A DNA stretch of 64,000 bases, from the NCBI GenBank assembly GCA_902489275.1, contig CABTZK010000002.1, positions 1-64,000 on the forward strand, written 5' to 3'. The notes under the pieces were generated by a model that was given only the letters and a program-made list of their open reading frames with translations, was not told where the DNA came from and made no database searches. Origin of the DNA: an uncultured Porphyromonadaceae bacterium (GTDB taxonomy: Bacteria > Bacteroidota > Bacteroidia > Bacteroidales > Muribaculaceae). How positions within the stretch are numbered: the first letter of the stretch is position 1; each line of letters opens with the position of its first letter. Made by a program: the position numbers and the translations under genes. Positions 58,679 through 64,000 of this stretch are shown one piece after another.

Positions 58679-58972
58679 CTTGTGCGTTTTGGGGTTCTCT
58701 GTCGTTGTTCATTTAGTGCAACAAATTTACAACAATGCGCCCGATAATTCCACGACATTAAGCTATTTTAAGAAATTTAATGCCTAAAAGCACACTGCGC
58801 GTGGGCAAAGAGGAATGCGCTCACAGGTGTCGCTGTTGCATTTTTAAATTATTAAAAATCAATATTCTACGATTGAAATTGGGTACAAAAATCCAATTCG
58901 TGATTTGCAGAAAGTGACAAAAATCCAATAAAAAGGTCACAAAAAGCCTAACACCCACTCGCCGTCACATCG

Positions 58973-58980
58973 TAATTTTG
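58973..58980 (+). promoter_or_regulatory. -7 element of a candidate small RNA
   Basis: TAATTTTG fits the consensus; the -33 element is not visible. The nearest 3' end is the terminator 150-180 bases downstream. Confidence 0.5.
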
Positions 58981-58985
58981 CAACG

Positions 58986-59164
58986 TAAACATCAACACCG
59001 ACTTTTCAAGCATTTGAAAAAAGATATATTTTTTTAGTGCTAAAAAGTGAAGGTTCAGGTACAACTACTGTGACATTTGGATTTTTTGAATTTTCTGAAC
59101 AGCTATCCTGGGAGAAAAGTACTGTAAAGAGTCTCGTCGCAAGGTGTTTACGAGACTCTTTTTT
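58986..59164 (+). ncRNA. Candidate small RNA of about 178 bases
   Basis: Between a -7 element and a perfect terminator lies an AT-rich segment without a plausible reading frame. Stems can be drawn: AGCA with TGCT enclosing A6/T6 (59009-59044), then GGTTCAG with CTGAAC (59051-59097). Length and isolated position resemble 6S RNA or the Bacteroidales-1 RNA class, but I cannot confirm either from memory of their consensus. A search with Rfam models would decide. Confidence 0.5.
59127..59164 (+). terminator. Terminator of the candidate small RNA
   Basis: AAGAGTCTCGT (59127-59137) pairs exactly with 59150-59160 and is followed by six T. Confidence 0.9.
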
Positions 59165-59219
59165 GGTCTCTCTATCCTGATGTCCTTGATTAAGAAATTA
59201 ACACATTAAATATATAGGC

Positions 59220-59435
59220 ATGAATACAGGTATCAAAAACAGCAAGTCAAGCATCGCTTCCTGCATCAAGCGATTCAACTGCATCGAGCGTCTCATCAAC
59301 CGTGACGCATCAAAGTATGCAGCGTGCATGACCATTGAAATGGAAACAGAGAGACTTCACGATGCTTCAGTTTCGTTTTGCGCTCGCCTTGGCCGCAGGA
59401 TCAACGAGGGGCTTAGACACCTGGAGTGCCATTAG
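59220..59435 (+). CDS. Possible small basic protein, unknown
   Basis: A 71-codon ORF starts at an ATG preceded by TATAGGC and gives a basic, Ser/Cys-containing product (MNTGIKNSKSSIASCIKRFN, later RLGRRINEGLRHLECH). I know no family. It lies 55 bases after the terminator of the candidate RNA, in a strand-consistent place, but has no promoter match. Its codon use is mixed. It may be real and small, or chance. Confidence 0.35.
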   Translation: MNTGIKNSKSSIASCIKRFNCIERLINRDASKYAACMTIEMETERLHDASVSFCARLGRRINEGLRHLECH

Positions 59436-59785
59436 CCATGTGCAAAAAAAAGGAGCATCGAATTTTGAAAAAGATAGAGTAGTTTTTTTTAGCATTGTAT
59501 TGATAGAACAGGAGCCATGAAAGACTCACAGGCCTCGGTCTTGAGTGGGAACTTGAGGCCGGGCTTTTTCAAAAAGAGCGCTGCGCCGTTCGCCTCAGAG
59601 AGTGTAATGCTAAAAATAAAAAAAACAGAAAAAAAGCACTCAAAAGTTTGCACTATTAAAAAAATTATTTCTATCTTTGTCAAGTGTTAGGTGGAGGGGC
59701 ATGTCCGATACCTAACTGCAAGCATTGGTTATTAAACTTGATCACCTAATCAACAAATTTATAAACATTTTAAAATCAATTGATT
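59436..59785. other. 350-bp gap with weak terminator and cohesin-gene leader
   Basis: GGCCTC (59531-59536) pairs with GAGGCC (59555-59560), with AGT/ACT inside, followed by GGGCTTTTT: a possible terminator for the small ORF. From 59647 the promoter and leader of the next gene begin. No other gene is visible. Confidence 0.45.
59647..59679 (+). promoter_or_regulatory. Promoter of the cohesin-like secreted protein
   Basis: TTTG at 59647-59650 and TATCTTTG at 59672-59679 are 21 bp apart. The leader of about 100 bases can fold GTTAGGT (from about 59684) against ACCTAAC (about 59714). Confidence 0.75.
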
Positions 59786-60502
59786 ATGAAACTTAAAACA
59801 TTACTTTTAGTAGGTTTTGCAGCAGTCTGCATGAGCGCATTCGCTGAAAAAGATCCAGGAACGTCGGCAACAGACTCTTTGTTCATCAGAGATTTCACAG
59901 CAAAACCTGGTGACACTGTTGAAGTTATTCTTAACCTGAAGAATGAAACAGGCTATGCAGCACTCCAATCAGACTTCCACTATCCCGAAGGCATCACAGC
60001 TGCCCAAGTCGACGACTACGATCCGGAACTTGATACCCATACCATGGTGTTTGGATTTCCAATCAATCGCGCAAAAAAACATCAGATAGCTGCCGCAGTA
60101 TCTCCAGGCACAAGTCTTCGTATTGTGATGTTCAATTTGCAAAATCTCCGAATCCCACCCAGGACAGAAGGAGACCTTGGTATCGTCAAATTGTATATTG
60201 CTATTGACAAGAACCTCGCTGCTGGCGTATATGACTGCTATCAAGACAACATCTGCTACTCTACTGCCAATCCAGACGAGAGCGGTGATGGCTACTTTGG
60301 CGGCAACAAGGAAGGCCGAATTTCATTCAAGATCACAGTTGATCCCTCGGCAGTTAACGACGTGAATGCCAGCAAGGAAATCAGCAACGTGAAGTACTAC
60401 AACGTGGCTGGCGTGGAAAGCGCAGAGCCATTCCAAGGTATTAACATTGTTGTGACCACTTATGCCGATGGCAGCAAGACCACGAACAAAGTTGTTAAAT
60501 AA
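59786..60502 (+). CDS. Secreted cohesin-like domain protein with sorting-like tail
   Basis: The 238-residue protein has a signal peptide (TLLLVGFAAVCMSAFA), then a beta-sandwich of cohesin-like pattern (AKPGDTVEVILNLKNETGYA, then ALQSDFHYPEGI) to about residue 180. It ends in a short tail (VKYYNVAGVESAEPFQGINI, then KTTNKVVK) like those on other Bacteroidales exported proteins. Cohesin-type folds bind dockerins in cellulosomes, but here probably serve as a generic adhesion or structural domain. A TTG six bases upstream is in frame; the ATG at 59786 is preferred. It is a single gene with promoter, structured leader and terminator, pointing to strong, regulated expression. Confidence 0.75.
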   Translation: MKLKTLLLVGFAAVCMSAFAEKDPGTSATDSLFIRDFTAKPGDTVEVILNLKNETGYAALQSDFHYPEGITAAQVDDYDPELDTHTMVFGFPINRAKKHQIAAAVSPGTSLRIVMFNLQNLRIPPRTEGDLGIVKLYIAIDKNLAAGVYDCYQDNICYSTANPDESGDGYFGGNKEGRISFKITVDPSAVNDVNASKEISNVKYYNVAGVESAEPFQGINIVVTTYADGSKTTNKVVK

Positions 60503-60526
60503 GAAACAATTTTCATCGTACACACA

Positions 60527-60560
60527 AAGGGAGGGGCATCGCTTGATGCCCCCCTTTTTT
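60527..60560 (+). terminator. Terminator of the cohesin-like gene
   Basis: GGGGCATC (60533-60540) pairs with GATGCCCC around GCTT, extended by further G-C pairs, then eight T. Confidence 0.92.
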
Positions 60561-60629
60561 TTGGCTCATTCAAGTTCCGCTCGCCGAAGCACAACGAACA
60601 TCAGCCTTGCCATCATCATGCTTCATTGG

Positions 60630-60851
60630 TCATTGAATGGTGGTCAATAAGTTCAAGTCAATATCAGGAATAATCACGTCAGCAAGTTTGTCCTCAATAA
60701 GGAATCCCATATAAAGCGGAATGGTGAGTACCTCTCCCTCACGCCCCACATTATATTGTCCCAACTTGATGGCATTCTTGACCTGATACACATCCTTCTT
60801 CTTCAAAACCGTAGCCACACTTTTTGCAACGAATCTTATATTTTCGCACAA
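60630..60851 (-). CDS. Possible small protein or gene remnant
   Basis: A 73-codon minus-strand ORF yields MCENIRFVAKSVATVLKKKD, then YQVKNAIKLGQYNVGREGEV and PLYMGFLIEDKLADVIIPDID. It looks protein-like but is not a family I recognise, and may be the end of a decayed gene. It lies about 80 bases after the terminator of a minus-strand RNA, so any expression would need read-through. Confidence 0.3.
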   Translation of the reverse strand: MCENIRFVAKSVATVLKKKDVYQVKNAIKLGQYNVGREGEVLTIPLYMGFLIEDKLADVIIPDIDLNLLTTIQ

Positions 60852-60932
60852 AATTCTCGGTGTAAACCACAGAAATTCATAGGGGAAACCCGACTTTCAG
60901 TTATTCCAAGGTTGCGAAGACACGTCACCAAC

Positions 60933-61028
60933 AAAAAAAGCCCTGCTCTCACGAGTGGGACTTTTGAATTTTATGAATAGAATCTGTATAGAAAAGTGCA
61001 AATTAATATTGCTGTCGTAATTGTTTTG
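60933..61028 (-). ncRNA. Candidate minus-strand small RNA of about 95 bases
   Basis: A full consensus promoter at 61034-61065 is followed after about 65 bases by the hairpin AGTCCCACTC/GAGCAGGGCT (60940-60963) with seven U. The region encodes nothing evident. It could be a free small RNA or an attenuated leader of the small ORF at 60630-60851. Confidence 0.5.
60940..60963 (-). terminator. Terminator of the minus-strand RNA
   Basis: Stem of ten positions with two mismatches and one G-U pair, loop GTGA, followed on the minus strand by TTTTTTT. Confidence 0.6.
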
Positions 61029-61033
61029 CATCG

Positions 61034-61065
61034 CAAAGGTAATACATAAATAGACACATTCCAAA
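61034..61065 (-). promoter_or_regulatory. Promoter of the minus-strand RNA
   Basis: Minus-strand TTTG (61062-61065) and TACCTTTG (61034-61041) are exactly 20 bp apart. Confidence 0.75.
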
Positions 61066-61188
61066 TATTTTCGGATTTATTTTACAAAAAAAACATTTTT
61101 TTGATGGATATTTCTTATTTTTGCACTTGATTTAGTCATTGTGGGGCGCTTTGCGCTGTCCTTATCCTATCATGGCTACAAGAAGAAA

Positions 61189-62391
61189 ATGTCTCAGGCA
61201 ATGAAACGAAATCAATTCTGCGCATTGATAGCCGCAATCATCATGCTTCTTGCGCTGCCTGCTCCTGCACAAGACAGCATCAAGGTGAGCTTAGTCACCG
61301 TGTACCCGGGGAGCAAAATCTTTGAGGTCTATGGACACACCGAGCTTCGGGTGACAGACTCCGGCAGCGACCTCTACTACAACTATGGCCTCTTTGACTT
61401 CGGGCAGGGCTTTGTGTGGCGCTTCGTGAGGGGCGAGACCGACTACCTGTGTGGCGCGATTCCGAGCGACATCGCCCTCTTCGGCTATGGCCAGCGCAAG
61501 GTGGTAGAGCAAGAGCTCAACCTCGACCAGGAGCAGGCTGCCACGGTGCGCGCGCTTCTGCGCGAGAACGCGCTTCCCGAGAATGCGACCTATCGCTACA
61601 AGTTTTTCAGCGACAACTGCGCCACCCGTCCGCGAGACCTCATTGAGCAAGCGGCGGGGAACGCGTTACGGTATGCCTCCCCCAGCACGGGGCATGTCAC
61701 TTATCGTGACATGATGTCACAGTATAACGGCAACTACTCGTGGGAGCGATTGGGCATCGACCTGACTCTTGGGGCAAGCGTTGACACCGCCATCACCTCC
61801 CGGCAAGCCGATTTCCTGCCCATGCAACTGATGGAGCGCTTTGCCCATGCCACGATCGCACACAACGGTGTGGCAATGCCACTTGTGAGAGACACCAAAA
61901 TCGTGATCGACGGCTCTGAGCAAGGCACCATTCTTCCCCCCACGCCATGGTATGCCTCACCGCTGGCGCTTTCTCTCCTGCTGCTGGCGCTCACTGCGCT
62001 GGCCACGTGGACTGACTGGAGGAGAAAGCGCGTGAGCCGGTGGGTGGACAGTATCGTTTTCATCGCCTACGGAGCGGCAGGCTGCCTCATCTTCTTCCTC
62101 ATTTTCATCTCCACCCACGAGGGAACCTCACCCAACTACAATGGGTTTTGGCTTCACCCGCTCTACCTCGTGCCAGCAGTGCTCGTGTGGGTCAAAAAAG
62201 GGCAGCGGCTGCTGCTTTGCTATCATGCCATCAATGCGCTGGAATTGGGTGTCTTCATCGTTTTGGCACCATTTTTGCCACAACATTTCAATGTGGCGTT
62301 CTATCCGCTCATGCTGGCAGTCATGCTGCGCATGTTGAATTACATTTTAATCAGTCGACACTCACAAGTGTGTTACACCCCATCCAAATAA
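61189..62391 (+). CDS. DUF4105 membrane protein
   Basis: The 400-residue protein has a signal anchor (FCALIAAIIMLLALPAPAQ), then a DUF4105 periplasmic domain (about 30-165; VYPGSKIFEVYGHTELRV, YNYGLFDFGQGF and KFFSDNCATRPRDLIE, the last with a conserved Cys that suggests a thiol-peptidase-like fold). Five hydrophobic segments follow (about 265-385). Its function is unknown; relatives are widespread in Bacteroidetes and Proteobacteria. Starts at 61189 and 61201 are both possible. A -7 element lies at 61116-61123. The following small ORF starts five bases after its stop. Confidence 0.8.
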   Translation: MSQAMKRNQFCALIAAIIMLLALPAPAQDSIKVSLVTVYPGSKIFEVYGHTELRVTDSGSDLYYNYGLFDFGQGFVWRFVRGETDYLCGAIPSDIALFGYGQRKVVEQELNLDQEQAATVRALLRENALPENATYRYKFFSDNCATRPRDLIEQAAGNALRYASPSTGHVTYRDMMSQYNGNYSWERLGIDLTLGASVDTAITSRQADFLPMQLMERFAHATIAHNGVAMPLVRDTKIVIDGSEQGTILPPTPWYASPLALSLLLLALTALATWTDWRRKRVSRWVDSIVFIAYGAAGCLIFFLIFISTHEGTSPNYNGFWLHPLYLVPAVLVWVKKGQRLLLCYHAINALELGVFIVLAPFLPQHFNVAFYPLMLAVMLRMLNYILISRHSQVCYTPSK

Positions 62392-62396
62392 ACCGC

Positions 62397-62741
62397 TTGC
62401 TCACCTCAATCGTCGCCTCGGTGGTGGCGATGAGCGCTGTCGCGACCGTGGAAGCCCCACACTCGGGGCACGAGTTGCTTGTCATCGAGCGCCAGTTGCG
62501 TTGCGACTGCAACGCGCTCATGAAAGACCGTGGCAGGCAGCAGGCGCTTCATCGGCTGATTCCCAAGCACGCTCGCCTGCTGAGGATCGTGCCCGCCATG
62601 AAGCATGCCCTTCGGGCCCAATGGCAGGCAACGGCAACGAACAGCCAGAGCCAGCCAGTGACTAACGCTCCCACAGGCGCTCCTGCCTGGCTGCACCCTG
62701 CCGTGACGAGCGTCATCCGCGCGCGAGCGCCCTCCTTCTAA
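62397..62741 (+). CDS. Small exported-looking protein, unknown
   Basis: From a TTG five bases after the DUF4105 stop, 114 codons with strong G/C third-position bias give a protein with a hydrophobic start (LLTSIVASVVAMSAVATVEA) and a basic, His/Arg-rich body (CNALMKDRGRQQALHRLIPK). The bias argues that it is coding. An ATG at 62430 would give a shorter form without most of the signal. I recognise no family. It is likely co-transcribed with the DUF4105 gene. Confidence 0.5.
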   Translation: MLTSIVASVVAMSAVATVEAPHSGHELLVIERQLRCDCNALMKDRGRQQALHRLIPKHARLLRIVPAMKHALRAQWQATATNSQSQPVTNAPTGAPAWLHPAVTSVIRARAPSF

Positions 62742-62805
62742 TCCCCCATTGAGCTGTTGCGGCACTTTCAAGCCACAACACAAGCGTTAATCAGAACATT
62801 TTTAC

Positions 62806-62813
62806 TAACTTTG
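62806..62813 (+). promoter_or_regulatory. Probable -7 element of secA
   Basis: TAACTTTG; the -33 element is weak. The leader to the ATG at 62911 would be about 90 bases, long enough for regulation, but no SecM-like ORF is visible. Confidence 0.5.
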
Positions 62814-62910
62814 CATCTTCAATGGTTGAGGTCCCACTGCAACAGGCAGAGTCAGCAATGCACGCAAGGGAACCTCAACGCGTGAAGAAAATCAACTTAC
62901 ACAACAAAAT

Positions 62911-64000
62911 ATGGGATTAAATGGAATTTTAAAATCATTGTTTGGCAACAAGAGCGAGCGCGACTTGAAAAAGCTGCGGCCCATCTTGCAAAGCATCAAG
63001 GAGGCTTACCCTGCCGTAGAGCGAATGTCGAACGATGAATTGCGCAACCGCACCGCCCAAATCCGTCAGGAAATCAAGGACTACGTGCAGCCGCAGCGCG
63101 ATGAGATTGCTCACATCAAGACCGAAGTAGAGACCGTGGACTTTGCACAACGCGAGCCACTGTGGAAAAAAGTAGATGACTTAGAAAAAGAGGTGCTTGA
63201 ACGCATCGAAGAGAAACTCAACGAGGTGCTTCCCGAGGTGTTCTCGATTGTGAAAGACACCGCCCGCCGATTTGCCCAAAACGAGACGATAGAGGTCACA
63301 GCCACCGATTTTGACCGCCAACTGGCAGCCGAGGGCAAAGATTTCCTCTCCATCGACGGCGACAAGGCCACCTATTATAACCACTGGATGGCAGGCGGCA
63401 ACGAGGTGACTTGGGACATGATTCACTACGACGTGCAACTGATTGGCGGTGTCGTCCTTCACCAGGGGAAAATCGCGGAGATGGCAACGGGCGAAGGCAA
63501 AACCCTTGTGGCTACCCTCCCCGTGTTCCTGAACGCGCTCGCCGGCCAGGGCGTGCACATGGTGACCGTGAACGATTACTTAGCCAAGCGCGACTCGGAG
63601 TGGATGGGTCCACTCTACGAGTTCCACGGCATGAGCGTGGCATGCATCGACAAGACACAGCCCAACTCGCCCGAGCGCCGCGCCGCCTACAATTGCGACA
63701 TCACCTTTGGCACCAACAGCGAATTTGGCTTCGACTACCTGCGCGACAACATGGCCATGCGCCCTGAAGACTTGGTGCAGCGTCCTCACCACTTCGCCAT
63801 TGTCGACGAGGTTGACTCGGTGCTGATCGACGATGCCCGCACGCCCCTCATCATCTCGGGTCCCGTGCCGCGCGGCGAGGACCAGATGTATGACGACTAC
63901 AAGCCCAACGTAGAGCGCGTGTATCAAGCCCAACGCCGCTTAGTGACCAACCTGCTCTCGGAGTCACGCGCCAAGATGAGCAAGGACGACCCCAAGGAGG
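62911..64000 (+). CDS. secA: Preprotein translocase ATPase SecA, 5' part
   Basis: SecA pushes preproteins through SecYEG. The first 363 residues are in the window and run off the end. They include the N-terminal GLNGILKSLFGNKSERDLKK, Walker A MATGEGKT at 191-198, VTVNDYLAKRDSEWMGPLYE, TFGTNSEFGFDYLRDNMA and the Walker B/DEAD motif VDEVDSVLIDDARTPLIISG. An extra stretch of about 55 residues before the first motif (about 65-150) is longer than in E. coli and typical of Bacteroidetes. secY lies at 41960-43285. Confidence 0.97.
   Translation, partial: MGLNGILKSLFGNKSERDLKKLRPILQSIKEAYPAVERMSNDELRNRTAQIRQEIKDYVQPQRDEIAHIKTEVETVDFAQREPLWKKVDDLEKEVLERIEEKLNEVLPEVFSIVKDTARRFAQNETIEVTATDFDRQLAAEGKDFLSIDGDKATYYNHWMAGGNEVTWDMIHYDVQLIGGVVLHQGKIAEMATGEGKTLVATLPVFLNALAGQGVHMVTVNDYLAKRDSEWMGPLYEFHGMSVACIDKTQPNSPERRAAYNCDITFGTNSEFGFDYLRDNMAMRPEDLVQRPHHFAIVDEVDSVLIDDARTPLIISGPVPRGEDQMYDDYKPNVERVYQAQRRLVTNLLSESRAKMSKDDPKE

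Larger units (their letters stand above)
58679..59219. other. 541-bp gene-poor region
   Basis: It holds the -7 element of the DUF5715 gene (minus-strand TAAATTTG at 58722-58729) and a candidate small RNA with promoter and terminator (58973-59164). I see no protein gene. Confidence 0.6.
60852..61188. other. 337-bp gap with minus-strand candidate RNA
   Basis: It contains a minus-strand promoter, a terminator-like hairpin and the -7 element TATTTTTG (61116-61123) of the DUF4105 gene. No protein gene is apparent. Confidence 0.55.

Noticed and set aside
62040..62396. Upstream part of the frame that contains the small ORF before secA
   Set aside because: It lies inside the DUF4105 gene in another frame and reads as Arg/His/Pro-rich shadow; only the part after 62391 is kept.

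Overview
The window is about 53-55% GC and reads as a Bacteroidales chromosome, probably Muribaculaceae- or Prevotellaceae-like. Four things point there. The promoters have the Bacteroidetes form (TTTG, about 20 bp, TAnnTTTG). There are TonB receptors with a CarboxypepD_reg-like N-terminus and proteins with type IX secretion (T9SS) C-termini. Families such as DUF4296, DUF1460 and DUF4105 are present. The ribosomal block has no tuf and no adk. The family-level placement is inference. I see no rRNA, tRNA, CRISPR array or intact insertion sequence.

Layout. 1-0.9 kb: an open coding fragment, then a HigB/HigA-type toxin-antitoxin pair with its own promoter. 1-7.7 kb: type II pantothenate kinase divergent from a glycosyltransferase/acetyltransferase pair; then, on the minus strand, uridine kinase, LptB and a TonB-dependent receptor. 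7.7-12.8 kb: a minus-strand run of three secreted proteins (S74-domain protein with a T9SS tail, C25 gingipain-like protease, hypothetical secreted protein), preceded by a promoter segment present twice. 12.8-15.8 kb: small membrane protein, Ddl and MurF (peptidoglycan precursor synthesis). 15.8-23.7 kb: outer-membrane barrel protein, IleRS, a DksA/TraR-like protein without zinc ligands, LspA, a DUF4296 lipoprotein, an AlgH/YqgE protein and a small lipoprotein. 23.9-30.3 kb: an aspartokinase without ACT domains, threonine synthase, an LTA-synthase-like sulfatase-fold enzyme, a CopA-type ATPase with almost no nucleotide-binding domain, a CopZ-like chaperone and a perfect 30-bp palindrome. 30.3-37.5 kb: L34 divergent from EF-P, a GH3 glycosidase with a PA14 insert, DnaB, RadC and a DUF1460 protein.

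37.6-56.0 kb, minus strand: one continuous block of 33 genes (str, S10, spc and alpha operons fused), from rpsL to rplQ, with one consensus promoter before rpsL and a strong terminator after rplQ. The three widest gaps inside it (S12-S7, L3-S10, S4-S11) are candidate regulatory RNA sites. 56-58.7 kb: a DUF5715/M15-like lipoprotein, a HAD phosphatase and AroB.

58.7-61.2 kb is gene-poor. It holds two candidate small RNAs with their own promoters and terminators, a cohesin-like secreted protein and two doubtful small ORFs. 61.2-64 kb: a DUF4105 membrane protein, a small coupled ORF and the first third of secA, cut by the window edge.

Most candidate to be new: the copper ATPase lacking its N-domain, the two intergenic RNA loci, and the secreted S74/C25 operon with duplicated promoters.
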